Assembly: GCA_900762245.1 (NCBI GenBank)
Contig: CAAFFR010000070.1
Location: 1-42,119, forward strand
Direction: 5' to 3'
DNA: 42,119 bases
Source: an uncultured Oscillospiraceae bacterium
GTDB lineage: Bacteria; Bacillota_A; Clostridia; Oscillospirales; Oscillospiraceae
A program made the position numbers and the translations under genes. Under the pieces are notes generated by a model that saw nothing but the letters and a program-made list of their open reading frames with translations, had not been told where the DNA came from and did not search any database. This document shows positions 32,815-41,985 of this stretch, in pieces; position 1 is the stretch's first letter, and every line of letters begins with the position of its first letter.

Positions 32815-34035
32815 TTATTCTCCTCGTACAACGTCAATAGCCCGCTGGAAGAAGTCGCTCTGGCCAAAGTTGCCGGATTTCAGCACCAGACGGATGTTCT
32901 TATTCTCCACCGGGGTCATCATGGGCACGCCGGGGGCAACACTCTTGCCGATGCGGAAGGAATGGAAGCCCAGCATCCGGGTGACGGCACCGGAGGTCTC
33001 ACCGCCGGCTACGATCACATGCTGATAGCCCTCCTGCACCAGAGTATTGGCAATCCGGCCCATGGTAGTCTCCAGCAGGGATGCGATCTGCTCCTTGCCC
33101 AGTTTCTGAACCTGCCGCACATTTTCCGCGGCATCGGAGGAGTAGACCAGCACATATTCTTCGGGATATTTGCGGATAAAGGAGAGGATTTCCTCCACCG
33201 TTACCTTACCCTCCCACAATGCCACAGGGTCAATTTTAAAGGAGGGATGGCCCGCCTTCTGATACACATCGATCTGGTTCAGGGTTGCCTTGGAACAGCT
33301 GCCTGCCAGCACGATACCCTTGTGAACCCGCTTTTCCAAATGCTCCAGAATGCCGGAGCCGCCGGACAGGACCTTGCAGCGGCCAAAGTGACGGGCAATG
33401 TTTTCCCCGTCCTTGTCAGTCTGGTAATCAGGAACGATGTAGAAGCGCTTTGCTTTCTGCTGCCAATCTGCCAGAGTCTCTTCCAGACGCTCTCCTGCCA
33501 GTGCTGCGCTGCCGATTTCGAAGCAGGAATACTTGCTCTGAGCCTCCATCAGATTCTTGATCCGGCTGTCCCACATGGGTGTCAGAGGATGGTCCTTCAT
33601 GGGGCTTTCATGCAAGGGGACCTCATTGACATAGAGGTGTCCGTCCACCACCTTGCGGCCGTTCACCGGCAGGGCGGGACACAGAATGGTATAGGGTTCA
33701 TTAAAATACTCCAGCGCAGCATCCAGAATGGGGCCGATGTTACCCTCTCTGGTGGAGTCAAAGGTGGAACAATATTTGAAATAATACTGGGTGGCTCCCT
33801 GCTTTTCCAGCCACTTTACGGCCTCCATGGAATGCTCCACGGCCTCCTGTACCGGCTCGGTGCGAGTCTTCAGGGCCACCACCAGGGCATCATAGCCCTC
33901 CAGCACCATGTCGGACCGGGGCACGCCGCTGAGGAGCACCACCGTCAGGCCAGCCTTCTGCAGAAAGCTGGCAGCATCCGATGCGCCGGTGAAGTCGTCT
34001 GCGATGCAGCCTAAAATACGTTTTGCGTTCTCCAT
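32815..34035 (-). CDS. Four-carbon acid sugar kinase (DUF1537 family, OtnK-like)
   Basis: 406 residues. N-terminal domain with 'CIADDFTGASDAASFLQKAGL'; C-terminal nucleotide-binding domain with 'HVIVAGGETSGAVTRMLG', both family signatures. These kinases phosphorylate 3-oxo-tetronates or similar acid sugars. ATG 34035 follows AAAGGAGG by seven bases; the upstream frame to 34074 lacks a ribosome site. It starts the operon kinase-aldolase-rpoN, 51 bases after a perfect sigma-54 promoter. The exact substrate cannot be read from sequence. Confidence 0.92.
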   Translation of the reverse strand: MENAKRILGCIADDFTGASDAASFLQKAGLTVVLLSGVPRSDMVLEGYDALVVALKTRTEPVQEAVEHSMEAVKWLEKQGATQYYFKYCSTFDSTREGNIGPILDAALEYFNEPYTILCPALPVNGRKVVDGHLYVNEVPLHESPMKDHPLTPMWDSRIKNLMEAQSKYSCFEIGSAALAGERLEETLADWQQKAKRFYIVPDYQTDKDGENIARHFGRCKVLSGGSGILEHLEKRVHKGIVLAGSCSKATLNQIDVYQKAGHPSFKIDPVALWEGKVTVEEILSFIRKYPEEYVLVYSSDAAENVRQVQKLGKEQIASLLETTMGRIANTLVQEGYQHVIVAGGETSGAVTRMLGFHSFRIGKSVAPGVPMMTPVENKNIRLVLKSGNFGQSDFFQRAIDVVRGE

Positions 34036-34085
34036 AATTCTGCCTCCTTTGGGTTTCTTCCAATAAGCGTTCATTATAGTTTATT

Positions 34086-34102
34086 AGCAAAAACCGTGCC
34101 AA
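34086..34102 (-). promoter_or_regulatory. Sigma-54 promoter of the kinase-aldolase-rpoN operon
   Basis: Same TTGGCACGGTTTTTGCT as before the dehydrogenase gene, just after the regulator stop codon. I saw no TGCAAC cluster within 200 bases upstream; the nearest is at 36036-36084. Confidence 0.93.
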
Positions 34103-34104
34103 CT

Positions 34105-36018
34105 TCAGTCGTTAAGCCCGTATTGTTTAATTTTCCTCCACAATGTGGTTCGATCCATATTCAGCATTCGGGCCGCGTCCGCCTTTTTTCCGCCGGAAAG
34201 ACGCAGTGCTTCGGTGATCTCCTCGGCCTCACTTTTCTGCCGGTCCCGGTTTTTTGTGGCTTCGGCAGCCTTTCTTTCCCGTTCCCGCACATCCTCGGGA
34301 TACAGTGCCTGCAGCATCAGGTCCTCATCGATGACATTTCCTTCCACCATGACACACAGACGCTCCGCCAGATTGCTCAGCTCCCGGACATTTCCCTCAA
34401 AGGGATGCTCCCGCAGCCGCTGCCGGGCCCCCTCGGTGCAGCCGCCCACATCCTTGCCGAAGCGGCTGCTGTATTTTTTCAGCAGATGCTGGAAGATCAG
34501 GACAATGTCATCCCCCCGGTCGCACAGGGGCGGCAGGTAGATCTTCAAAATATCCAGGCGGTACAGCAGATCCCGGCGGAAGCTGCCGTCCTCTACCAGC
34601 TTTTTCAGATTCCGGTTGGTGGCCGCGATGATACGCACATCCACGTCGATAATCCGCTCGTCGCCGATGCGGCGGACCTGCCGTTCCTGCAGCACCCGCA
34701 GAAGCTCGCCCTGGAAGGTATAGGGCAGCTCGGAAATTTCGTCCAGAAACAGCGTTCCCTGGTGAGCCAGCTCCACCAGACCCACTTTTCCGCCCTTTTT
34801 GCTGCCGGTGAAGGCACCCTCCACATAGCCAAAGAGCTCGCTTTCCAGCAGATTTTCCGGCAGGGCCGCACAGTTGACAGCCACAAAGGGCTTCTTGTTC
34901 CGCTCGCTCATATTGTGGATGCCCTGGGCCAGCAGCTCCTTGCCGGTACCGGTCTCGCCTACGATGAGGATGTTGGAGGATACGGCTGCGTATTTTTTCG
35001 CCAGAGAAATGGTCTGTTCCATGATCCGGCTCTCATAGATAATATCATTGAAGGTATATTTTGCCACAAGGCCCTTTTCACTGAGGCACTTGCGGATTTG
35101 GGTCTCCATCTGCTGGATTTTGCTGACACTCTGGAAGGTGATGACCACACCGGTGATCCGGCTGCCCATCATCACCGGAACAAAATCAAAGGTCATCTTT
35201 TTCCCATCGATCTCAATGAGTTCATTTAAGATAGGGATCTTCCAGCTGACTGTCCGCTCGTAAAGGGGGTACAGGCAGGGATAGGCCTGAGAGATATGAC
35301 TGCCGCAGATGCTGTTTAAGGGCGAGGAAATGGTCTGCAGTCCCCGCTTGTTCACCAGTTCCACCATACCGGACACATCCACATACATGATACCCTCTTT
35401 GGATGCCTGGGTCACAGTCTGGTACAGCTTGGCACGCTCCCGTTCTTTGTTGACCGAAGATACCATATTCTGGGCCTCGGCAAAGGCCTGCATAATGGCC
35501 TCGTCACCGGTCTGAATCACCACCGCAGGCAGCCCCATCCGTTCGGCGCTGATCCGTGCGGAGTATCCGCCTACCACCACATCATAGCCCTCTTCCTTAA
35601 TATAGGCCATGGTGGCCTCCATCTCGGAGATATCCTGCACCACAAAGATCCGAATATCCAGGCCTGACACATCACTAAGGACCTGGGCATCATGATTGCG
35701 CACCGCAGACAAAAACAGGGCAATCCGTTTTCCCGCATGGCACCGCCGGGCCTCCTCGATGGCCCGCAGCACATCATAGCCGGTGATGGGAATGTCCACC
35801 ACGGAATAGGCACCATTGATCTGCTTCAGCAGCTGGGCTGTGTGCCCCCGGCCGATGATAATATCGTAGGCATCCAGATGGATGGTCTTGGTCAGCTCCT
35901 CCGCCGTTGCGGAGATCACGTCCACATCCAGTCCATTGGAGCGGAAGTGGTTTTCCCAAATATCCATGACCCGTGTTTCCAGTTCCGGATAGGGTACGAT
36001 CAGCAAAACCCGCAGCAT
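34105..36018 (-). CDS. Sigma-54-dependent PrpR-type transcriptional activator
   Basis: 637 residues. Order: PrpR_N sensor domain (about 10-180), PAS domain (about 195-300), AAA+ activator domain with GETGTGKE, GAFTGS (usually GAFTGA), 'GTLFLDEISELP' and 'RRDLLYRLDIL', then a Fis-type helix-turn-helix (about 595-635). PrpR_N domains bind small ligands such as organic acids or their CoA derivatives, so it probably senses the acid or an intermediate. ATG 36018 follows AAGGAGG; the open frame upstream to 36069 runs through the promoter. It is transcribed towards the operons it would control. Confidence 0.93.
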   Translation of the reverse strand: MLRVLLIVPYPELETRVMDIWENHFRSNGLDVDVISATAEELTKTIHLDAYDIIIGRGHTAQLLKQINGAYSVVDIPITGYDVLRAIEEARRCHAGKRIALFLSAVRNHDAQVLSDVSGLDIRIFVVQDISEMEATMAYIKEEGYDVVVGGYSARISAERMGLPAVVIQTGDEAIMQAFAEAQNMVSSVNKERERAKLYQTVTQASKEGIMYVDVSGMVELVNKRGLQTISSPLNSICGSHISQAYPCLYPLYERTVSWKIPILNELIEIDGKKMTFDFVPVMMGSRITGVVITFQSVSKIQQMETQIRKCLSEKGLVAKYTFNDIIYESRIMEQTISLAKKYAAVSSNILIVGETGTGKELLAQGIHNMSERNKKPFVAVNCAALPENLLESELFGYVEGAFTGSKKGGKVGLVELAHQGTLFLDEISELPYTFQGELLRVLQERQVRRIGDERIIDVDVRIIAATNRNLKKLVEDGSFRRDLLYRLDILKIYLPPLCDRGDDIVLIFQHLLKKYSSRFGKDVGGCTEGARQRLREHPFEGNVRELSNLAERLCVMVEGNVIDEDLMLQALYPEDVRERERKAAEATKNRDRQKSEAEEITEALRLSGGKKADAARMLNMDRTTLWRKIKQYGLND

Positions 36019-36035
36019 AGCCTCTCCTCCTTTTC

Positions 36036-36084
36036 GTTGCAAAGATTCTTTGCAACTATTATACAACATAATGCAACATGCAAC
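36036..36084 (-). promoter_or_regulatory. Promoter of the regulator gene overlapped by TGCAAC hexamers
   Basis: Minus strand: TTGTTG, 17 bases, TATAAT, then a 9-bp inverted repeat GTTGCAAAG/CTTTGCAAC (36036-36044, 36048-36056). TGCAAC also occurs at 36072-36077 and 36079-36084. Four hexamers in all, as at 30878-30914, which suggests autoregulation. Confidence 0.65.
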
Positions 36085-36120
36085 AAGTTAAGATTTGACT
36101 TTTTTCCCTCCAATAACAGC

Positions 36121-36149
36121 AGCCCCTTTGTCCTTTCGGCAAAGGGGCT
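36121..36149. repeat. Hairpin AGCCCCTTTG/CAAAGGGGCT
   Basis: Perfect 10-bp stem. A similar hairpin with the same TTTGTC-TTTCGGCAAA core is at 36355-36379, so this is a small repeated unit. Neither copy has a following T run. Confidence 0.55.
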
Positions 36150-36218
36150 CTGACTGTTGAAAAAGGCTTCGCAGAATTTGCCGCGCAAGCGAAAAACCCA
36201 TCCAAATCGTTTTCAGCC

Positions 36219-36352
36219 GCGGCGTGTACGTGGACGAAAACACCGCTCAGGCTGCAAGTGTGGAATCTGTTCGTCTTCGACGAACAAATTATGCGCGCAG
36301 CAGACTGCAAAAAAGCCGTCGAAAAGCCCCAAAGGGGATTTTCGACGGCCTG
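36219..36352 (-). repeat. 134-bp terminator-linked repeat, copy 1
   Basis: On the minus strand this 134-base segment is over 90% identical by eye to 41986-42119 read on the plus strand. It starts with a terminator stem and contains a second hairpin, TGTTCGTC/GACGAACA, with a variable three-base loop. It follows the antiporter gene, in the same orientation as that gene. Confidence 0.85.
36309..36349 (-). terminator. Terminator of the antiporter gene
   Basis: GCCGTCGAAAA-CCCC and GGGG-TTTTCGACGGC pair around three bases, followed by six T on the minus strand. Part of repeat copy 1. Confidence 0.85.
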
Positions 36353-36391
36353 ATCCCCTTTGTCATTTCGGCAAAAGGGCTGTCTGCCAGC

Positions 36392-37738
36392 TTATTTCTT
36401 TGCAGGCTGAGGAACGCTGTGCCGCTTACGGGCAAGGAAGCGTTTCTGCGTCGTTTTGGGGACATTCTGGATGGGGGCGTTATGGCGGCGGGCGCTGGTG
36501 CGGCCCTCAGGCTTGATCTCGCCCGCTGCCAGCAGGGAGCGCTTGGTCAGAGCAGGGCCTACCAGTTCATAGATCAGCACCCCAAACAGCACTACGTTCC
36601 GGGCCACGGCACCGTCTGGCAGGGTGGCTGCCGTCAGTGCCATACCCAGTGCCACACCGGCCTGGGGCAGCAGGGTAATGCCCAGATTGTCACTGATGAG
36701 CTTACTCTGCCGGGTCAGGCGGCAGCTGGCCGCCGCACCGCAATACTTGCCGGCGGACCGGGCGAGGATATAGATCACACCCACAAGAATGGTCACGGGA
36801 TTGGCAAGAATCTGCAGATCCAGTTCTGCGCCGGAGATGACGAAGAACAATACGTTCAGAGGCATGACCCAGTTGTCCACACGCTCCATCAGCTCCTCCG
36901 AAGTGGGGCAGATGTTGCAGAAAATGGTACCGGTCATCATGCACACCAACAGCAGAGAGAAGCCGCAGTGCATGCCGTTCAGTTCGAATGTGACACTGGA
37001 CAGTCCCACCGTCAGCAGCACGAATGCCACAGAGATGGTCATACGCTTGCTTCTGGAATGGAAGAACTGCTCCACCCAGTTCAGCAGCCAGCCCATAAGG
37101 CTGCCCAGGCCGATGGACAGCAGAATCTCCAGAATGGGCTCCACCACCACAGCCAGCACACTGACCTGACCGCTGGAAAGAGCCGTGGCAATGCCGAAGG
37201 ACACGCTGAACAGCACCAGACCTACCGCATCATCAATGGCTACCACCAGCATCAGCAGCCGGGTCAAAGGGCCGTCTGCCTTATACTGGCGGACCACCAT
37301 CAGCGTGGCTGCCGGAGCTGTAGCCGAGGCGATGGCGCCCAAGGTGATGGCACAGGGGATGGAGATCACACCGGGAAAACAGAAATGCAGCCCGATCAGA
37401 ACAATATCCACCACGACAGTGGTGATGACTGCCTGCAAAATACCAATGACAATGGCGCTGCTGCCCATCGCTTTCAGCTGGTGCAGGCGGAACTCATTAC
37501 CGATGGTAAAAGCAATGAAGCCCAGAGCGGTTTGGGTCACAATGCCCAGAATCTCCACCTGTTCCAGAGTCTGGAAGCCCAGACCAGGAATATTCAGCCG
37601 GCCCAGTGCAAAGGGTCCCAGCAAAAGTCCCGCCACCAGATAGGCAGTAACCGCAGGCAGATTCAAAAGCTTTGTCAATCTGGACAGCATCAGTCCGCCA
37701 ATGAGGGAACAGGCCAGACAAATGAGATAAATTTCCAC
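36392..37738 (-). CDS. CPA2-family cation/proton antiporter (KefB/NapA-like)
   Basis: 448 residues, 12 to 13 hydrophobic segments, starting 'MEIYLICLACSLIGGLMLSRLTKLLNLPAVTAYLVAGLLLGPFALG', typical for Na+/H+ or K+/H+ exchangers. 'ASATAPAATLMVVRQYKADGPLTRLLMLVVAIDDAVGLVLFSVSFG' holds the paired acidic residues IDDA of the transport core. The basic C-terminal tail has no nucleotide-binding (TrkA-N) domain. A GTG start at 37738 follows GAAGG. The ion is not predictable with certainty. Confidence 0.88.
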   Translation of the reverse strand: MEIYLICLACSLIGGLMLSRLTKLLNLPAVTAYLVAGLLLGPFALGRLNIPGLGFQTLEQVEILGIVTQTALGFIAFTIGNEFRLHQLKAMGSSAIVIGILQAVITTVVVDIVLIGLHFCFPGVISIPCAITLGAIASATAPAATLMVVRQYKADGPLTRLLMLVVAIDDAVGLVLFSVSFGIATALSSGQVSVLAVVVEPILEILLSIGLGSLMGWLLNWVEQFFHSRSKRMTISVAFVLLTVGLSSVTFELNGMHCGFSLLLVCMMTGTIFCNICPTSEELMERVDNWVMPLNVLFFVISGAELDLQILANPVTILVGVIYILARSAGKYCGAAASCRLTRQSKLISDNLGITLLPQAGVALGMALTAATLPDGAVARNVVLFGVLIYELVGPALTKRSLLAAGEIKPEGRTSARRHNAPIQNVPKTTQKRFLARKRHSVPQPAKK

Positions 37739-38057
37739 AATAACAGCCTTCTTTGATATATAAAATAGTTGCCGGAAACATCGTTCATAGCAGGCAAATC
37801 ATACTCCTTTCCAGCGGAAATTTCAAGTCTAATATACAACAAATCATTTCCTTTAAACGGAAATTTTTTCGTTAAGATCACCAGTTTCATTTCTAATATT
37901 TGGTTAATGCGCACAATTTTTCCATTTCGGATCAAAGCACCGGCAAGGAATCCCCCGGAACGGCAGAAAAACCGGGAGCCGGACGTTCTCTGCCCTTGCA
38001 ATTGTGCCGCCAGTGGGGTATGCTGTAAGCAAAGTAAGATGAAAGGATGTGCCTTTT
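37739..38057. promoter_or_regulatory. Divergent intergenic region, with GH31 promoter
   Basis: TTGCAA (37996-38001), 17 bases and TATGCT (38019-38024) form a sigma-A-type promoter for the GH31 gene. The part near the antiporter is A+T-rich without a clear box that I could single out. Confidence 0.6.
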
Positions 38058-40382
38058 ATGAACCGTTTTGCCTTCCCCGCGAACCCCCGGCCGGATACGG
38101 TGGTATTGCGGACCGCCAAAGTCCGCATTTCCCTGCTGACGCCCTGTCTGCTTCGGCTGGAGAGCAGGCATTTTACCGACCTTCCTACTCAGACCGTCTG
38201 GAACCGGGCACTGGGCTGCGTTTCCTACCGTTTGGAGGAGAATGAAACCGCGTGTATCATTGCTACTGACGAAGTTGCTTTCCATATTGATCTTGCCAAG
38301 GGCACTGTCACCCAGGTGACCCTGTCTGACGGCACTGCCGTCACGGATTTTACCTCCGGGAATCTGCTGGGCACCGCCCGGACCCTGGACATGGCCAACG
38401 GCGCCATCAAGCTGGAAAAAGGCATCGTTTCCCGCAGCGGTGTCAGTGTCATGGATGACAGCAAAAGTCTGCTGCTGGTGCAGGACCGCATCCTGCCCCG
38501 TCCCAAGTGCCGGGATCTGTACTACTTCGCCTACGGTCACGATTACCGCCGCCAGCTGAAGGACTTCTTCCGCCTCACCGGCCCCGTGCCTCTGATCCCC
38601 AAATTTGCTCTGGGCAACTGGTGGAGCCGTTACCGTGCCTACACCCAGGAGGAATACCGCAGCCTGATGCAGCAGTTTATGGACCGGAAAATCCCCATTA
38701 CCGTAGCCACCATCGATATGGACTGGCACTGGACTGATGTGCTGGACCGCTTCGGCAAGGAAGCCGCTCCTCTTAAGCCCAAGTGCAAAGAAGAAGTGCT
38801 CTACAATATGATGATGCCGGGCTGGACAGGCTACACCTGGAATACGGAGCTGTTCCCGGACCACAGAGAGCTGCTGACCTGGCTCCATGACCATCACTTC
38901 CACATCACCCTGAACGTCCATCCCTCTCAGGGCATCCGCTTCTTTGAAGACTGCTACGAAGCTGCCTGCCGCCGTCTTGGCAGGGACCCGGAATCCAAAG
39001 AGCTGATCCCCTTCGATGTGACCGACACCAAATTCCTGGAAGCCTATTTCGACGAAGCGCACCATCCTTTGGAAGACGAGGGCGTGGACTTCTGGTGGCT
39101 GGACTGGCAGCAGGGCAAGAACACCAACATCCCCGGACTGGATCCCCTGTGGGCACTGAACCACTACCATACGCTGGATTCCGCCCGGGAGGAAAAACGG
39201 TCTCTGATCCTGTCCCGGTATGCAGGCCTTGGCAGCCACCGGTATCCCCTGGGCTTCTCCGGTGACACCATCTGCACCTGGAAGAGCCTCCAGTTCCAGC
39301 CCTATTTCACCAGCAACGCCGCCAACGCAGGCTACACCTGGTGGAGCCACGACATTGGCGGTCACATGAAGGGCATTCAGGATGACGAGCTGTATCTGCG
39401 CTGGCTCCAGTTCGGTGTCTTCAGCCCGGTCAACCGGCTCCATTCCTCCAACTCCGATTTCATGGGCAAGGAGCCCTGGCAGCGCAGCTGGGCTGTGGAA
39501 CAGCTGGCAGAGCGGTTCCTGCGGCTGCGGCATAAGCTGATCCCCTTCCTGTATTCCGCCAATTACCAGACCCATACCGAAGGCACCCCCCTGTGCATGC
39601 CCATGTACTATGTCTATGACTGCGACGAAGCCTACGAGGCCAAGGACCAGTATCTCTTCGGCAGTCAGCTGCTGGTGTGTCCCATTACACAGCCCATGGA
39701 CAAAAAGCTGAATCTGTCCGCCGTTAAGGTTTGGCTGCCGGAAGGCCGCTGGACGGATATTTTCAACGGCCGCATCTATCAGGGCGGTCAGTGGGTCACC
39801 ATGCACCGGGATCTGGATGCCATTCCCGTTCTGGCCCCTGCCGGTGCCATCGTCCCCATGTACCGCAACGCAGAGACCAACGACCTGTCTCTGGCCCAGC
39901 CGATGGAGGTAAGCCTCTGGCGGGGCAATGGCAGCTATTCTCTCTACGAAGATGACGGCGAGACGCTGGCTTATCAGGAAGGCAAATGCAGCACCACCCG
40001 CTTCACCATGGAAGAACGGGATACCGGCCTGACCCTGACCATCCGGCCCGACACCGGGGACCACGGTCTCTTTGCCGGTCCCCGTCAGCTGATCCTGTGC
40101 TTCCGGGATATCGAAGAATCCGAGGTTTCCATTGACGGCGGCCCCGCCGCCCATTACCGCCATCCCCGGATTTTTGTGGAACTGTCCTCCGAGCCCGTTA
40201 CCATCCGTCTGGAAAACACAAAATCCATAAAAAATCCCTCTGAACAGGACCTTCGAATCCATCTTCTGACCCGGATCCAGGGTGACAACGACTGGAAGCG
40301 CAAGCACTTCCAGCCCGATACGCCCCTGCCCCCTGCTCTGCAAAGCGCCATGGACGAACTGAAGGCCCTCTGGCGGGAATAA
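38058..40382 (+). CDS. Glycoside hydrolase family 31 (alpha-glycosidase)
   Basis: 774 residues. A beta-sandwich N-terminal domain is followed by the catalytic barrel with 'PKFALGNWWSRYRAYTQEEY', 'IDMDWHWTD', the nucleophile in WWLDWQQG (Asp349) and the acid/base in GFSGDT (Asp403), then 'WWSHDIGG'. C-terminal beta domains follow. GH31 cleaves alpha-linked sugars, most often alpha-glucosides. The nucleophile motif differs from the common WxDMNE form, so other specificities within GH31 are possible. No signal peptide, so it acts in the cytoplasm. ATG 38058 is 11 bases after AAAGG. Confidence 0.92.
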   Translation: MNRFAFPANPRPDTVVLRTAKVRISLLTPCLLRLESRHFTDLPTQTVWNRALGCVSYRLEENETACIIATDEVAFHIDLAKGTVTQVTLSDGTAVTDFTSGNLLGTARTLDMANGAIKLEKGIVSRSGVSVMDDSKSLLLVQDRILPRPKCRDLYYFAYGHDYRRQLKDFFRLTGPVPLIPKFALGNWWSRYRAYTQEEYRSLMQQFMDRKIPITVATIDMDWHWTDVLDRFGKEAAPLKPKCKEEVLYNMMMPGWTGYTWNTELFPDHRELLTWLHDHHFHITLNVHPSQGIRFFEDCYEAACRRLGRDPESKELIPFDVTDTKFLEAYFDEAHHPLEDEGVDFWWLDWQQGKNTNIPGLDPLWALNHYHTLDSAREEKRSLILSRYAGLGSHRYPLGFSGDTICTWKSLQFQPYFTSNAANAGYTWWSHDIGGHMKGIQDDELYLRWLQFGVFSPVNRLHSSNSDFMGKEPWQRSWAVEQLAERFLRLRHKLIPFLYSANYQTHTEGTPLCMPMYYVYDCDEAYEAKDQYLFGSQLLVCPITQPMDKKLNLSAVKVWLPEGRWTDIFNGRIYQGGQWVTMHRDLDAIPVLAPAGAIVPMYRNAETNDLSLAQPMEVSLWRGNGSYSLYEDDGETLAYQEGKCSTTRFTMEERDTGLTLTIRPDTGDHGLFAGPRQLILCFRDIEESEVSIDGGPAAHYRHPRIFVELSSEPVTIRLENTKSIKNPSEQDLRIHLLTRIQGDNDWKRKHFQPDTPLPPALQSAMDELKALWRE

Positions 40383-40395
40383 GCTTTCACACCAG

Positions 40396-40432
40396 CGCCC
40401 CGCTTACCGTTTCAGCCGGTAAGCGGGGCGCT
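40396..40432 (+). terminator. Terminator after the GH31 gene
   Basis: A 15-bp stem GCGCCCCGCTTACCG/CGGTAAGCGGGGCGC followed by a T-rich stretch, 12 bases after the stop codon. Confidence 0.85.
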
Positions 40433-40500
40433 TCTCTCCTCTTTTGTCCTCCTTGGAACAATTTTTGTCCGGAAACGGCGGATTTTTTTCGCATTAACCA

Positions 40501-40529
40501 TTGACTGGCAGCCACTTAATCGTTATAAT
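40501..40529 (+). promoter_or_regulatory. Sigma-A promoter of the symporter gene
   Basis: TTGACT, 17 bases, TATAAT. The start codon lies only 20 bases after the -10 box, so the mRNA leader is very short. Confidence 0.85.
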
Positions 40530-40549
40530 TGGGCGTCAGGAGGGATTTT

Positions 40550-41938
40550 ATGTTAGAAATCATCACTTCGGTGAATACCGTATTAAACAACTTCATCTGG
40601 GGCGTGCCGGCTATGGTCTGCATCATCGGTGTGGGCTTGTATCTGAGCCTGCGCACCGGATTTCTGCAGATCCGCAAGTTCGGCTATTCCCTGAAATGCA
40701 CCATCGGCCGTATCTTCAAGAAACGGGAAGCCTCGGAGGGCGCCATTACCCCCTTCCAGGCAGTCTGCACCGCCCTTGCCGCCACCGTGGGTACCGGCAA
40801 CATCGCCGGTGTGGCAGGTGCCATCGCCATCGGCGGTCCCGGTGCCGTGTTCTGGATGTGGATTTCCGCCTTGCTTGGCATGTGCACCAAGTTCGCGGAA
40901 GTGACTCTGGCGGTCCATTTCCGGGAGCGCAATGTCAAGGGTGACTATGTGGGCGGTCCCATGTACTACATCAAGAACGGTCTGGGCAAAAAGTGGATGT
41001 GGCTGGCTTATCTGTACGCCTTCTTCGGTGTCTGCGCCGTCTTCGGCACCGGCAACGCCACCCAGGTCAACACCATCACCGCTGCCGTCAACACCGCTCT
41101 GATCAACTACCACCTGCTGACCCCCGACAGCACCGCCGGCAGCAATCTGATCATCGGCATCTTCATCTGCATCATCGTGGCCCTGATCCTCATCGGCGGT
41201 GTCAAGCGCATCGGCCGTGTTTCCGAGAAGCTGGTGCCCCTGATGGCTCTGCTGTACATCGTACTGGGTGTGGGCCTGATCGTACTGCGTATCGACCGTC
41301 TCGGTGACGTTTTCACCGCCATCTTCCAGGGTGCCTTCCAGCCCGCAGCCGTTACCGGCGGCGTGGTGGGCAGCTTCTTCATCAGTATGCAGAAGGGCGT
41401 GTCCCGGGGTATTTTCTCCAATGAGGCAGGCCTCGGCACCGGCTCCATCGCCCACGCCTGCGCCGATACCCAAAAGCCCGTAAAGCAGGGTATGTTCGGC
41501 ATCTTCGAGGTCTTCATGGACACCATCGTCATCTGCACCATGACTGCACTGATCGTGCTGCTCAGCGGCGTGAACATCCCCTACGGACAGGCTGCCGGTG
41601 CGGAGCTGACCATCTCCGGCTTCACCAGTGTCTACGGCAACTGGGTATCCATCTTCACCGCTGTGGCTATGTGCTGCTTCGCTTTCTCCACCATCATCGG
41701 CTGGGGTCTCTACGGTGCCCGCTGTGCCGAGTTCCTGCTGGGCAGCAAGATCCTGCTTCCCTTCAACATCGCCTACTCTCTGGTGTCCATCGTTGGCGCC
41801 ACCGTGGACCTGGGCCTGATCTGGGGCATCAGCGATACCTTCAACGGCTTCATGACTGTGCCCAACCTCATCGCCGTCTTCCTGCTGACCCCCGCCCTGC
41901 TGAAGCTCACCAAAGAGCATTTCGCAAAAGAGGGGTAA
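40550..41938 (+). CDS. Alanine/glycine:cation symporter (AGCS family)
   Basis: 462 residues with about 11 hydrophobic segments. Family marks: 'GVGLYLSLRTGFLQIRKFGYSLK', 'AVCTALAATVGTGNIAGVAGAIAIGGPGAVFWMWISALLGMCTKFAEVTLAVHFRE', and 'RGIFSNEAGLGTGSIAHACADT'. It imports alanine or glycine with sodium or protons. ATG 40550 follows AGGAGGG; an upstream TTG overlaps the promoter. It is a single-gene unit. Confidence 0.94.
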   Translation: MLEIITSVNTVLNNFIWGVPAMVCIIGVGLYLSLRTGFLQIRKFGYSLKCTIGRIFKKREASEGAITPFQAVCTALAATVGTGNIAGVAGAIAIGGPGAVFWMWISALLGMCTKFAEVTLAVHFRERNVKGDYVGGPMYYIKNGLGKKWMWLAYLYAFFGVCAVFGTGNATQVNTITAAVNTALINYHLLTPDSTAGSNLIIGIFICIIVALILIGGVKRIGRVSEKLVPLMALLYIVLGVGLIVLRIDRLGDVFTAIFQGAFQPAAVTGGVVGSFFISMQKGVSRGIFSNEAGLGTGSIAHACADTQKPVKQGMFGIFEVFMDTIVICTMTALIVLLSGVNIPYGQAAGAELTISGFTSVYGNWVSIFTAVAMCCFAFSTIIGWGLYGARCAEFLLGSKILLPFNIAYSLVSIVGATVDLGLIWGISDTFNGFMTVPNLIAVFLLTPALLKLTKEHFAKEG

Positions 41939-41958
41939 GACAATTCCATACAAGCCAA

Positions 41959-41985
41959 CAGGGCGGGACCGATTGGTCCCGCCCT
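41959..41985 (+). terminator. Hairpin after the symporter gene
   Basis: AGGGCGGGACC and GGTCCCGCCCT pair around GATT, directly before repeat copy 2, whose own hairpin (41992-42020) carries the T run. Confidence 0.75.

Noticed and set aside
36224..37756. A 510-codon plus-strand frame starting in repeat copy 1
   Set aside because: Antisense of the antiporter; the translated repeat at its start only makes it look conserved between genomes.
37932..40343. An 803-codon minus-strand frame opposite the GH31 gene
   Set aside because: Antisense of a gene with intact GH31 catalytic motifs; caused by high G+C codon bias.
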